In this document: positions 25,163-34,326 of the stretch, in pieces | Numbering within the stretch: position 1 is the first letter of the stretch | Layout of the letters: the number at the start of each line of letters is the position of its first letter | Assembly (NCBI RefSeq): GCF_043643765.1 | Contig: NZ_JBHZSP010000002.1 | Location: 1 to 64,000, forward strand | From: Marinomonas posidonica_A | GTDB taxonomy: Bacteria; Pseudomonadota; Gammaproteobacteria; Pseudomonadales; Marinomonadaceae | Direction of reading: 5' to 3' | Length of the DNA: 64,000 nt | Notes under the pieces: model-generated | Database searches by the model: none | The model's input: the letters and a program-made list of their open reading frames with translations, nothing else | Told to the model about the DNA's origin: nothing | Made by a program: the position numbers and the translations under genes

Positions 25163-27589
25163 ATGTCCAATATGGTTACTGCTTTACCTTACCAAGCGCT
25201 TGCTGCCAAAGTACCAACAGATCACTTACCTTTTAAAACCCTAAAAGACATTGAGCCCCTGAGCGGCATTCTAGGCCAAGAGCGTGCCGTAGAGGCGATT
25301 CAGTTTGGTGTGGCTATGCAGCGCCCTGGTTACAATATCTACGCTATGGGTGATTCTGGAACCGGTCGTTCTTCTTATGTGATGAGCTATTTGAAAAGCG
25401 AAGCAAAGCGTCGACCTGCACCAACCGAATGGGTATACGTGAATAACTTCACAGAAAGCTATCGCCCTAAAGCCATTGAATTTGCGCCGGATATGGCGTC
25501 TGAGTTTGAAAAAGAAATTCGCGGCTTGATTGACGGTTTAATGGCGACGTTTCCTGCAGCTTTTGAAAACCCGACTTACCAACAGCAAAAGAGCATCATA
25601 GATCGCGCTTTTAATGATAAATATGAAGCGGCAATTAATCGTGTTGAGCGAGTATCAGGCAAAATTGGTGTCGCCATGTTCCGCGATGCATCATCCGTCA
25701 GTTTTGCACCGATGAAAGAAGGAAAGGCGCTGGAAGAAAATGAATTTGCTGCGTTGACTGATGAAGAACGTGACGCTTTCCAAGAAGGCGTTTCTACATT
25801 AGAAGGTTTACTTAACGAAGAGTTACTAGGTTTGCCTCAATGGAAGCGCGAAACCTATGACTTATTGCGTCAGTTAAATTTAGATACGGTGAAAGAAGCG
25901 CTTGACCCCTTAATGCAGCCGCTGCTAGATACCTACAAAGAGCACGAGCAAGTTATTGAATACCTTACTGCTCTGCGTGCGGATCTCGACAAAACCATCA
26001 TAGATCAAATGGCGGACGATAAAGCGTCTGAAAATCGTGATGAAGTGGGTCGTCGACAAATGTACGAAGATTTGTATCTGCCTAATATTGCGGTGACAAA
26101 CGAAAAAGACGGTGGGCAGCCAGTGATTTATGAGCCGCACCCAACTTATCGTAATTTATTTGGTCAAGTTGAACACAGCAGTGACCAGGGGATGCTGGTG
26201 ACCAGTTATCGCCTTATTCGCTCTGGTAGTTTGCACGCTGCAAATGGCGGCTATTTGATTTTAGATGCTGAAAAATTACTGACGGATCATTACTTGTGGG
26301 AAGCTTTGAAGCGAGCTCTCAAGAGTAAGACGCTTAAGATTGAGCACCCTTATTCAGACATGGGACTCATGAATACCACCACCTTAACGCCACAAGACTT
26401 GCCTCTACAGGTTAAGGTGGTGTTAATTGGGGCTCGAGACATTTACTACTTACTGCAAGATGCCGATCCAGATTTTCAAGAAATGTTCCGTGTACTTGTG
26501 GACTTTGATGACAGCTTAAAGCGTACTAAGGAATCAGAATACGCGTTTGCTCGTTTGATGAAAGATCGAGTCGATAAAGAGGAATACGCTAACGTAACGC
26601 GTGATGGTGTGGCTGCATTGATTGAATACAGCAGCCGTCTCGCGGAGCATCAACGTGAAATGGCAGCCAAAATTGGCGATGTTTTTGAGTTGCTTGGCGA
26701 AGCGGACTTTGTTCGTCAAATGGCCAAGGACGAAGAAATTAATGCTGATCACATCCAGCGAGCATTGAAAGCCAAGAAGCATCGTACAGGCCGTGTTAGT
26801 GAGAAGATCATCGAAGAAATCATCGAAGGTACAGTGTTACTGGAAAGTGATGGTTATGCTGTAGGGAAAATCAATGGCTTAACCGTGATGCAGATAGGTG
26901 ACAGTAGCTTTGGTGCCCCAGCACGTATTTCGACGACCGTTTATCCTGGTGGTAAAGGTATTATCGATATTGAGCGCGAGTCTAACCTTGGTCAGAATAT
27001 TCACTCCAAAGGCGTGTTGATTCTATCTGGTTACTTAGGTAACAAGTACGCCCAGCGTTTCCCGCTTGAAATTTCAGCTTCTATTGCCATGGAGCAAAGC
27101 TATGGTTATGTGGATGGAGACAGTGCGTCAACGGCTGAATTATGCTGCCTTTTATCTGCACTCATTCAAGTGCCGTTACGCCAAGATTTGGCCATCACAG
27201 GTTCATTGAACCAGTACGGGGAAGTACAAGCAATTGGTGGCGTGAATGAAAAAATCGAAGGCTTCTTCAATGTTTGTCAAGCGCGAGAATTAACGGGTAA
27301 GCAGGGGGTGATTATTCCCAAGTCAAATGCCAATAACTTGATGCTAAATGATGACATTCTTGAAGCAGTCAAAGCTGGTTTGTTTCACATTTATGCGATT
27401 GAATCAGCTGACGAAGCATTACACCTGTTAACCGGTATAGAGCCAGGGGTTCCAGATGAAGATGGCGACTATCCTGAAGGAACCTTGTCTTTCAAAGTTA
27501 TCCAGCGTTTGGAGGAAATTGCCAAGCTTGGCGAAGACGAAGAAGATGAAGACGAAGGAAATGCAGAGGAAAACGAGAAAAAAGCTTAG
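25163..27589 (+). CDS. Lon-family ATP-dependent protease (LonB/YcbZ type)
   Basis: This 808-residue protein belongs to the AAA_32 plus Lon_C group related to E. coli YcbZ and not to classical Lon. The ATG at 25163 has AAGGAA 14-9 bases upstream. The Walker A element reads GDSGTGRSS (63-71), with Arg where Lys is usual. The proteolytic domain carries the Ser-Lys dyad: Ser in DGDSAS and Lys in GGVNEKIEGF. The C-terminus is a short, strongly acidic tail. A cytoplasmic quality-control role is inferred. Its last bases overlap a convergent small gene, with no terminator between them. Confidence 0.9.
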   Translation: MSNMVTALPYQALAAKVPTDHLPFKTLKDIEPLSGILGQERAVEAIQFGVAMQRPGYNIYAMGDSGTGRSSYVMSYLKSEAKRRPAPTEWVYVNNFTESYRPKAIEFAPDMASEFEKEIRGLIDGLMATFPAAFENPTYQQQKSIIDRAFNDKYEAAINRVERVSGKIGVAMFRDASSVSFAPMKEGKALEENEFAALTDEERDAFQEGVSTLEGLLNEELLGLPQWKRETYDLLRQLNLDTVKEALDPLMQPLLDTYKEHEQVIEYLTALRADLDKTIIDQMADDKASENRDEVGRRQMYEDLYLPNIAVTNEKDGGQPVIYEPHPTYRNLFGQVEHSSDQGMLVTSYRLIRSGSLHAANGGYLILDAEKLLTDHYLWEALKRALKSKTLKIEHPYSDMGLMNTTTLTPQDLPLQVKVVLIGARDIYYLLQDADPDFQEMFRVLVDFDDSLKRTKESEYAFARLMKDRVDKEEYANVTRDGVAALIEYSSRLAEHQREMAAKIGDVFELLGEADFVRQMAKDEEINADHIQRALKAKKHRTGRVSEKIIEEIIEGTVLLESDGYAVGKINGLTVMQIGDSSFGAPARISTTVYPGGKGIIDIERESNLGQNIHSKGVLILSGYLGNKYAQRFPLEISASIAMEQSYGYVDGDSASTAELCCLLSALIQVPLRQDLAITGSLNQYGEVQAIGGVNEKIEGFFNVCQARELTGKQGVIIPKSNANNLMLNDDILEAVKAGLFHIYAIESADEALHLLTGIEPGVPDEDGDYPEGTLSFKVIQRLEEIAKLGEDEEDEDEGNAEENEKKA

Positions 27590-27879
27590 TGCTTACCATT
27601 GGTTCGTTTCATTATTTGCGCTTTGCACTTTGAGTTAATCAAAGAAAACACCGTATAGTAGAGGTCGTCCGCTTTAACATAGATATAGCTGGCGACCTCT
27701 TTACGTTTACTGGGTAAATGTTTTTTCAGTACCATGGCGCGCTTAAAGGCTTTTCCTGAGACGTATTTCTCGGCAGCTTTATCTGCAGCGGCTCTGGAAT
27801 CCCAATCAGGGCATTCTGCATAGGCTTGTGTTGCACTTAATAGGATTAAAAAGGCGGATAGGCATTTGACCAGGTACAT
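27586..27879 (-). CDS. Small periplasmic protein of unknown function
   Basis: This 97-residue protein has a clear signal peptide (about 1-21, cleavage after AYA). The mature part is short and basic, with two Cys (23 and 85) that could form a disulfide. I do not recognise the family. AAGAG precedes the ATG at 27879. The 3' end overlaps the end of the convergent protease gene by four bases. Confidence 0.6.
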   Translation of the reverse strand: MYLVKCLSAFLILLSATQAYAECPDWDSRAAADKAAEKYVSGKAFKRAMVLKKHLPSKRKEVASYIYVKADDLYYTVFSLINSKCKAQIMKRTNGKH

Positions 27880-28060
27880 GAATTCATCTCTTAATCAATA
27901 ATTCCCTCTAGTATCCATTAACGATGCCTCTACTGGCAAGCTTAGCGATGAAAACGAAAATCTGCTCTCATTCGCTGGTGCTTTTCTCTTTGAAAATGCT
28001 ATTTTAATAGCGTGGGAAAGGCGGAAACCAAATAACAGTAAATATCAAAAGGGTGTTTTT

Positions 28061-28492
28061 ATGAAAAAAAGCTTGCTTGCCGGGGCAATCTTGTTGGCGA
28101 CGTTCTCGTCTGTCAGCATGGCACATGGTTCATGTGGTGATACGGATTTACATGGTTATATGCAGGATATTAAAAGTGACATGCGTCAAATGTCATCGGC
28201 TGTGAAGTCTGGTGATTTTGATAGCGCAACAGAGTATGTTGATCAGTTGATTGTCTCCTTTCAGAAATCTCGTAATACTCATCCGCATCAATTTGAAATG
28301 GATGGTTTAGAAGGTGAGGCGTTGGCTCAACAAACAGAACAATATGTCGAGTTGATCGATAGCACAATTAAAACCCTAGAGGATTTGAATATGGCATTAG
28401 CGGCAAATGATAAAAAAGCCATACGTCAGCTGGCTGGCGAGATGGGGAAACATCGTAAAGTTGGCCACAGCACTTTTAAAGGAAGTTGCTAA
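28061..28492 (+). CDS. Cytochrome b562-like periplasmic protein
   Basis: The 143-residue precursor has a signal peptide (1-21, SMA cleavage). The mature part looks like a four-helix bundle of the cytochrome b562 family. A Met early in helix 1 (Met34 in HGYMQDIKSDM) and a His late in helix 4 (His136 in RKVGHSTFKG) match the positions of the heme-b ligands Met7 and His102 of E. coli b562. Cys25 and the last residue Cys143 could tie the two ends together, which is unusual. Heme binding is inferred; a heme-free relative of the CpxP/b562 fold is the alternative. Confidence 0.68.
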   Translation: MKKSLLAGAILLATFSSVSMAHGSCGDTDLHGYMQDIKSDMRQMSSAVKSGDFDSATEYVDQLIVSFQKSRNTHPHQFEMDGLEGEALAQQTEQYVELIDSTIKTLEDLNMALAANDKKAIRQLAGEMGKHRKVGHSTFKGSC

Positions 28493-28552
28493 TCCCCTTG
28501 ATGACCTAGACTTTAATCGCTGTTACAATGCGCGCGTTAAAGAGAGGAAATT

Positions 28553-28900
28553 ATGGCTCGTGTAAAAAAATCACGTTCAATGCGTGGAAAGTTAGGTAAA
28601 ACTGGCTCAAAAGAGATGATGAAAGAGCAAAATAAAGCTCGTAAGGCATCTTCTGTCCGTCGTTTTGCAACAAAGAAATCAAAGCAGCGTAAAGATCAAG
28701 CTCATAAGAAATTAGAGCGTCTAGGGCTTTTACCAGAAAAAGAAGAGGCAGTTCCAGCAGCTCGCCCTCGTCGTTTTGTGTTTGTTAAGCCTGAGGCAGA
28801 AAAGCCGTCAGAGCCTACTAAGGTGTCTGAATCTGTCCAGTCTGATCGTGAAGATTTATCTGTAGATGAACTTTTGTCTGCATTTACAGAAGAAAATTAA
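28553..28900 (+). CDS. Small basic protein of unknown function
   Basis: This 115-residue protein has a strongly Lys/Arg-rich first half (residues 1-60, with repeated SK/KK/RK patterns), a linker and an acidic C-terminal end (EDLSVDELLSAFTEE). The polarity suggests RNA or ribosome contact through the N-terminus and a protein contact through the C-terminal helix, but I do not recognise a family. GAGAGGAAA precedes the ATG. It is a single-gene unit ending in a strong terminator. Confidence 0.65.
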   Translation: MARVKKSRSMRGKLGKTGSKEMMKEQNKARKASSVRRFATKKSKQRKDQAHKKLERLGLLPEKEEAVPAARPRRFVFVKPEAEKPSEPTKVSESVQSDREDLSVDELLSAFTEEN

Positions 28901-28920
28901 GCAAAAGTATGTAGAATTAG

Positions 28921-28945
28921 AAAGGCTGCCTTGCAGCCTTTTTTT
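28921..28945 (+). terminator. Terminator of the small basic protein gene
   Basis: A perfect 9-bp stem (28921-28929 with 28933-28941) with a 3-base loop leads into seven T. Confidence 0.9.
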
Positions 28946-29001
28946 ATGCTCCAAGTTTCTGATTTGTATTGATTAAATTTTAATTGATTAAGGTGACAAC
29001 A

Positions 29002-30075
29002 TTGAAAGCTTCCGTTCCTATGTCGAGTGTTCGCTATCTTCTAAAAGCAGTAGAGAAACAAGGGCTCGATCGAGAAGCGGTGCTAGAAAGCCTGGAAATT
29101 ACCGCTGAAGAGCTGGAGCAGAGTGATTCTTTCTCTGCTTATCGATTTGGTATGTTATATCAAAAAATCATGTGGCTAATGCAGGATGAGTCGTTCGGTA
29201 TGCTAAGTGGTGGGAAAATTCCAAATGGGACTTTTCGCATGATGTGTCTGTGTATTATTCATGCACGCAGCTTGGCACATGCTCTGTATCGTTGTAGTGA
29301 TTTTTATGAAATTTGTCGTGGTCCAACAGTTAAACCTGTACTGATCAAAAAAGGTCGCTTTGCTATGGTGACCTTTGGGCCATTAAGCTCATCCGATGAA
29401 GACATCGACAGTTTGGTTTTGGCCGAGTCCAATGAACAGCTGAGAACAACCTTGTCTATGTGGCATCATTTCATTTGCTGGTTAATTGGTCGTCGTTTAA
29501 ACCTTAAAGCCGCGTATTTTACCAATGAGCGCCCCAATGATGTGGAATACTACAAAACCTTGTTCCAATCGGAAGTAAAGTTTAATCAGCATGCTAACGC
29601 ACTGGTGTTTCCAGCCAGTTATCTGGATATGCCTATTGTCCAAACCGAAGACAGTCTACGAGGCTTTTTGAAAACCGCGCCTTATCAATTATTGGTGATG
29701 GTTGAGAACGACAACAGCTTGAAGTCACAAGTCATGGCCATGTTAGGGAAAGATTTTTCTCGAGAGATGCCAAGTGCGGAAGAAGTTGCCAGTGGCTTAA
29801 ACATGAGTGTTTCTACTTTGCGCCGCCGATTAAATGATGAAAAAACCTCTTATCAGCAGATCAAAGATGAGTGTCGTAAGGAGGCTGCGATTACCTACAT
29901 GAATGCGCCTCAGTTAAGCATTAATGATATTGCCGCCTTGATGGGCTTTGATGAACCCAGTGCCTTTTTTCGATCATTTAAGAAATGGACAGGTATGACA
30001 CCGGGTGAATACCGAAAAAGTGAGGAATATTTAAAGTTCGGTAAGGATATGAAACGCCCTGATAATAGGGGCTGA
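29002..30075 (+). CDS. AraC-family transcriptional regulator
   Basis: The C-terminal ~100 residues form the double helix-turn-helix of AraC regulators (EEVASGLNMSVSTLRRRL and SINDIAALMGFDEPSAFFRSFKKWTG). The N-terminal ~200 residues resemble the arabinose_bd-type sensor domain used by regulators of lipid, amino-acid and opine catabolism. The start is uncertain: TTG at 29002, six bases after AAGGTG, is chosen over an ATG at 29020. It lies 130 bases upstream of, and in line with, an acyl-CoA dehydrogenase gene, which may be its target. Confidence 0.85.
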   Translation: MKASVPMSSVRYLLKAVEKQGLDREAVLESLEITAEELEQSDSFSAYRFGMLYQKIMWLMQDESFGMLSGGKIPNGTFRMMCLCIIHARSLAHALYRCSDFYEICRGPTVKPVLIKKGRFAMVTFGPLSSSDEDIDSLVLAESNEQLRTTLSMWHHFICWLIGRRLNLKAAYFTNERPNDVEYYKTLFQSEVKFNQHANALVFPASYLDMPIVQTEDSLRGFLKTAPYQLLVMVENDNSLKSQVMAMLGKDFSREMPSAEEVASGLNMSVSTLRRRLNDEKTSYQQIKDECRKEAAITYMNAPQLSINDIAALMGFDEPSAFFRSFKKWTGMTPGEYRKSEEYLKFGKDMKRPDNRG

Positions 30076-30205
30076 ATCATGCCTTGTTGGCATTGTGAAT
30101 GTATTTGTTAGAAATATAGGTTTGAAATGTTATTGAGGAATTGGCGTTCTTTTTCCATTCTATAGGTATACATCCGCTCGGATAACTTATACCGGAGAAT
30201 AAAAA

Positions 30206-31975
30206 ATGAGCGATTACCAATATCCTGTAAATGACATTTTGTTTAGCCTGCTTTCTGTTGCCGACATCAATAAGTTGGCGCCTTACCTAGACGATCCCAT
30301 TGATCAAGAATTGCTTGAAGCCATTTTAGGCGAAGCTGGAAAACTTTCTGAGCAAGTTATTGCGCCAATTAATGCGAGTGGCGACAGTGAAGGTTCAAGA
30401 GTTGAGAATGGTGAGGTAATTGAAGCAAAAGGTTTTAAAGAAGCTTTCAAAGCCTATACCGATGGCGGCTGGGTTGGCTTATCTGGTGACCCAGAATACG
30501 GAGGTCAAGGGCTACCATCCTTCATTGCGACGGCCGTAAACGAAGGCGTGCAATCTGCGAACTTAGCTTTTTCTCTGTGTCCTTTATTAAGTCACGGGGC
30601 AATCGAAGCCATCAGTCATCACGCCAGTGATGAATTAAAGTCGCAATACCTTCCCAAGATGCTTAGTGGTGAGTGGGCCGGCACCATGAACCTGACTGAG
30701 CCATCTGCTGGCTCTGATCTTGCGGCTATTGCTTGTAAAGCGATACCAGACGGTGATGCTTACCGTATTAAAGGCCAAAAAATCTACATTACATGGGGCG
30801 ATCACCAAATGAGCGATAACATCATTCATTTGGTGTTAGCTCGTCTTCCTGACGCGCCAGAGGGTGTTAAAGGCATTTCTTTATTCTTAGCACCGAAGTT
30901 CTTGTTAGATGACGCGGGAGAGCCTTCACAGCGCAACGATGTGCAAGTCGTGTCTGTGGAACATAAATTGGGCATTCATGCATCACCTACTTGTGTGATG
31001 AGCTTTGGTGAGAACGAAGGGGCATTAGGTTACCTAGTTGGTGAAAAGCATCAGGGGCTAAAAGCCATGTTCACTATGATGAACAATGCTCGCCAAGGTG
31101 TTGGATTACAAGGTCTGGCGATTGCAGAGCGCGCTTATCAACAAGCTTTAGCTTATGCCAAAGAGCGTAAACAAGGTATGAAAGCTGATCGTTCTGGAAA
31201 AGCAGCTATTATCGAGCATCCAGATGTACTGCGCATGTTGATGACAATGAAGTCGCAAATTGACGCAATGCGCTCATTAGTTTATGTGGCAGCCGTTGAG
31301 AATGATCTTTCCCATATTGCCGATGGTGAGGTGAAGCAAAAAGCGGTTGCAAGAACAGCACTTTACACACCAATCGTAAAAGGCTGGATCACTGAGCAAG
31401 CTCAAGAAATTACTTCCTTAGCCATTCAAGTACATGGAGGCATGGGGTTCATTGAAGAAACAGGGGTCGCACAACATGCTCGTGACGCTCGAATCTTACC
31501 GATTTATGAAGGTACTAATGGTATCCAGGCTATCGACTTGATTGGACGTAAACTTTATGCCGATAAAGGCGCTGCTATGCAGGATTTGTTGGCTGAGATG
31601 GGAGCTGATTTATACCAATGGAAAGCAGACAATTTTAATGCGCCGCTAGAAAAATTAGACAATGCTTTAGAACAAGCTAAACAAGCGACCGATTTTTGTT
31701 TAGCTGCAATGCAAAAAGACAGTACGTTAGGTACAGGTTCCGCCTATGCTTATATGATGTTAATGGGTTATGTCGTTGGTGCTTGGTTGCAAATCAAAGC
31801 CTTGGCGGCAAGTCAGCAAGATGCGCAAATGGGCAATCAACAAAAACAATCTTGGTGTCAGTCAGTGGTCTTTTATTGTGATCATATTTTGCCAAGAGCA
31901 AGTGCTTTCTATCAGGCCATTGAGTCTGGTCACGAGTCGGTAGAAGTACTAAATGAAACAAGCTTTGCGCGTTAA
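30206..31975 (+). CDS. Acyl-CoA dehydrogenase with extended C-terminal domain (FadE/DmdC type)
   Basis: This 589-residue flavoprotein oxidises acyl-CoA to enoyl-CoA and passes electrons to ETF. The core shows LTEPSAGSDL and the C-terminal IYEGTNGIQAIDLIGRKL, whose Glu is the usual catalytic base of this group. An extra C-terminal domain of about 120 residues places it with the ~600-residue enzymes that include long-chain FadE1/FadE2 and the DMSP-pathway enzyme DmdC. The substrate cannot be told from sequence by eye. It is followed 42 bases later by ETF:quinone oxidoreductase, so both steps of electron delivery are linked. Confidence 0.9.
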   Translation: MSDYQYPVNDILFSLLSVADINKLAPYLDDPIDQELLEAILGEAGKLSEQVIAPINASGDSEGSRVENGEVIEAKGFKEAFKAYTDGGWVGLSGDPEYGGQGLPSFIATAVNEGVQSANLAFSLCPLLSHGAIEAISHHASDELKSQYLPKMLSGEWAGTMNLTEPSAGSDLAAIACKAIPDGDAYRIKGQKIYITWGDHQMSDNIIHLVLARLPDAPEGVKGISLFLAPKFLLDDAGEPSQRNDVQVVSVEHKLGIHASPTCVMSFGENEGALGYLVGEKHQGLKAMFTMMNNARQGVGLQGLAIAERAYQQALAYAKERKQGMKADRSGKAAIIEHPDVLRMLMTMKSQIDAMRSLVYVAAVENDLSHIADGEVKQKAVARTALYTPIVKGWITEQAQEITSLAIQVHGGMGFIEETGVAQHARDARILPIYEGTNGIQAIDLIGRKLYADKGAAMQDLLAEMGADLYQWKADNFNAPLEKLDNALEQAKQATDFCLAAMQKDSTLGTGSAYAYMMLMGYVVGAWLQIKALAASQQDAQMGNQQKQSWCQSVVFYCDHILPRASAFYQAIESGHESVEVLNETSFAR

Positions 31976-32017
31976 TATAGCGAAATAACAATAAAAATGC
32001 CGTTGTTGGGAGGCAGT

Positions 32018-33667
32018 ATGACAGATAGAGAAGTAATGGAATTTGATGTGGTGATTGTCGGTGGTGGCCCAGCAGGTCTTTCCACTGCGTGCCGCATTAT
32101 GCAAAAGGCTCAGGCTGATGAAAAAGAAATCAGCGTTTGTTTGGTCGAAAAGGGTTCAGAAATTGGTGCGCATATTTTGTCTGGCGCAGTGGTAGACCCA
32201 AAAGCTTTGACCGAATTGTTTCCAGATTGGCAAGAAATGGGCGCACCACTTGAAACCAAAGTGAATGTGGATGAGCTACATTGGTTAAGTTCAGATACTT
32301 CTGGTCGCCAGTTAAGCCGTTGGATGATGCCAAAAACCTTGCACAATGATGGTAATTACATCATTAGTTTAGGCAACCTTACTCGCTGGTTAGCGGAGCA
32401 AGCTGAAAACCTAGGCGTAGAAGTCTTTCCTGGATTCTCTGCTGCCCAATTGGCTTACGATGAAGAAGGCAAGGTTGAAGGCATTATCACAGGGGATATG
32501 GGCATAGCGGCAGATGGTGCGGAAAAAGACAGCTACATGCCAGGTATGCTGTTGAAAGCCAAATACACGATTTTCTCTGAAGGCTGCCGTGGCCATTTAG
32601 GTAAAGAGCTTATTGCTCAATATAAGCTGGATGAAGGCAAAGCCCCACAACATTACGGTCTAGGCATTAAAGAATTATGGGACGTTCCTGCTGAAATGAG
32701 TAAGCCTGGCACAGTCATTCACACGGCAGGTTGGCCATTAGGTAAAGAAGCGGGCGGAGGTGGCTTCCTATATCACCTTGAGAATAATCAAGTGGTGGTC
32801 GGTTTGATCGTGGATCTTAATTATAAGAATCCGCACCTAAGCCCTTATGATGAATTTCAGCGTTACAAACATCATCCAGTTATAGCAAAGCATTTAGATG
32901 GGGCCAAACGAGTTTCTTACGGAGCGCGAGCCATTGCTAAAGGTGGTTGGTCTTCATTGCCAAAATTGAGTTTCCCGGGTGGTCTTATTATCGGTTGCGA
33001 TGCCGGTACCCTGAACCCAGCTAAGATTAAAGGAACTCATACCGCCATGAAGAGTGGCATGATAGCCGCTGACACTGTTTATGACGCATTGCAAGCAGAC
33101 AGCTTCGTGGCTGAGCTTGCTCATTTTGATGAAGCGCTTGCGTCATCATGGTTGGGTAAAGAGTTGCAGCAAGCGCGAAACTTTGTTCCTGTTATGCATA
33201 AGTTAGGTACTTTCTGGGGTGGTGCTTATAACTGGTTAGATCAAAATATCTTTTCGGGAAGCCTGCCTTTTACATTCAATGATATGACGCCAGATTACGC
33301 TTGCCTTGAAACAGCGGACAAACATACGGCGCCAGAATATCGTAAGCCTGATGGCTTATTAAGCTTTGATAAGCCTTCTTCTGTGTTTCTTTCTAATACG
33401 AATCATGAAGAAGATCAGCCTTGTCACTTGAAGTTGAAAGATGCTGCTATTCCATTAAATCAGAATTTGCCTAAATACAATGAGCCTGCTCAGCGTTATT
33501 GTCCGGCAGGTGTGTATGAAGTGGTTGAGTCAGATGGCGAGTCACGCTTTCAAATTAATTCGCAAAACTGCGTTCACTGCAAAACGTGTGATATTAAAGA
33601 TCCCGCTCAAAATATCACTTGGGTAACACCTGAGGGAGCTGGCGGTCCAAACTACCCTAATATGTAA
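32018..33667 (+). CDS. etfD: Electron transfer flavoprotein:ubiquinone oxidoreductase
   Basis: This membrane-associated iron-sulfur flavoprotein moves electrons from reduced ETF to ubiquinone. The ATG at 32018 has GGGAGG upstream; an in-frame ATG at 31997 is less likely. The 549-residue protein has the FAD motif VVIVGGGPAGLS, the GCDAG motif (GLIIGCDAGTLN) and a C-terminal 4Fe-4S ferredoxin-like site with CPAGVYE and CVHCKTCDIKDP. It probably shares a transcript with the acyl-CoA dehydrogenase gene. ETF subunits are not in the window. Confidence 0.94.
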   Translation: MTDREVMEFDVVIVGGGPAGLSTACRIMQKAQADEKEISVCLVEKGSEIGAHILSGAVVDPKALTELFPDWQEMGAPLETKVNVDELHWLSSDTSGRQLSRWMMPKTLHNDGNYIISLGNLTRWLAEQAENLGVEVFPGFSAAQLAYDEEGKVEGIITGDMGIAADGAEKDSYMPGMLLKAKYTIFSEGCRGHLGKELIAQYKLDEGKAPQHYGLGIKELWDVPAEMSKPGTVIHTAGWPLGKEAGGGGFLYHLENNQVVVGLIVDLNYKNPHLSPYDEFQRYKHHPVIAKHLDGAKRVSYGARAIAKGGWSSLPKLSFPGGLIIGCDAGTLNPAKIKGTHTAMKSGMIAADTVYDALQADSFVAELAHFDEALASSWLGKELQQARNFVPVMHKLGTFWGGAYNWLDQNIFSGSLPFTFNDMTPDYACLETADKHTAPEYRKPDGLLSFDKPSSVFLSNTNHEEDQPCHLKLKDAAIPLNQNLPKYNEPAQRYCPAGVYEVVESDGESRFQINSQNCVHCKTCDIKDPAQNITWVTPEGAGGPNYPNM

Positions 33668-33680
33668 CATAAGCAGGGTA

Positions 33681-33718
33681 AAACAAAACAAGGAGACAGT
33701 CGTCTCCTTGTTTTGTTT
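33681..33718 (+). terminator. Terminator after ETF:quinone oxidoreductase gene
   Basis: A 17-bp perfect stem (33681-33697 with 33702-33718) with a 4-base loop includes a T-rich 3' arm, 13 bases after the stop. Confidence 0.85.
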
Positions 33719-33784
33719 CATATTCGTCACTGGATTTACACTTCAGCCTGTTTAATAATGTGCTCCACAATATAAGGGGTTATT

Positions 33785-34234
33785 ATGCGTTTATGGGTTG
33801 ATGCGGACGCCTGTCCAAATGTGATCAAAAATATATTATTTCGTGCCGCTGAACGAGTTCAAGTGCCATGCATATTAGTAGCAAACCAAGCCATTGCTAT
33901 ACCACCATCCAAATGGGTTGAGCGTCGCGTTGTCAGCTCAGGTTTTGATGTTGCCGATAATTATATTGTAGAGCAAGCCTCACCAAATGATTTAGTCGTT
34001 ACCGCTGATATTCCATTAGCATCGGAAGTGATTGATAAAGGGGCTTTAGCCATTAACCCTCGCGGTGAACTTTATACGAAAGAAAACATCAAGCAACGCC
34101 TAAATATGCGCGATTTTATGGAACAAATGCGTTCCTCAGGCGTGCAAACAGGTGGGCCAGCTAGTTTTAGTCAACAAGATAGAATGGCATTTGCCAATAC
34201 GCTCGATAAATTATTAGCACAACGGGCAACCTAG
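33785..34234 (+). CDS. yaiI: YaiI/YqxD family protein (UPF0178)
   Basis: This 149-residue protein has the family features: the N-terminal LWVDADACPNVIK and, later, DLVVTADIPLASEVIDKGA and INPRGELYTKENI. The acidic residues suggest a PIN-like nuclease fold, but the function is not established. A hairpin without T-tract (34268-34276 with 34292-34300) lies between it and the next gene. Confidence 0.9.
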   Translation: MRLWVDADACPNVIKNILFRAAERVQVPCILVANQAIAIPPSKWVERRVVSSGFDVADNYIVEQASPNDLVVTADIPLASEVIDKGALAINPRGELYTKENIKQRLNMRDFMEQMRSSGVQTGGPASFSQQDRMAFANTLDKLLAQRAT

Positions 34235-34326
34235 TTGCCTGTTAGTTAGCTGAATGAGAATTGTGTTATCGGGAAAGGGTTTTAAGAATCTTTTCCCGAT
34301 AATTCAACATTTATAGGTGAGCACAT

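Noticed and set aside
34268..34300. Hairpin between yaiI and ndh as a terminator
   Set aside because: The 9-bp stem has a long loop and no T-tract, so terminator status is unsupported.
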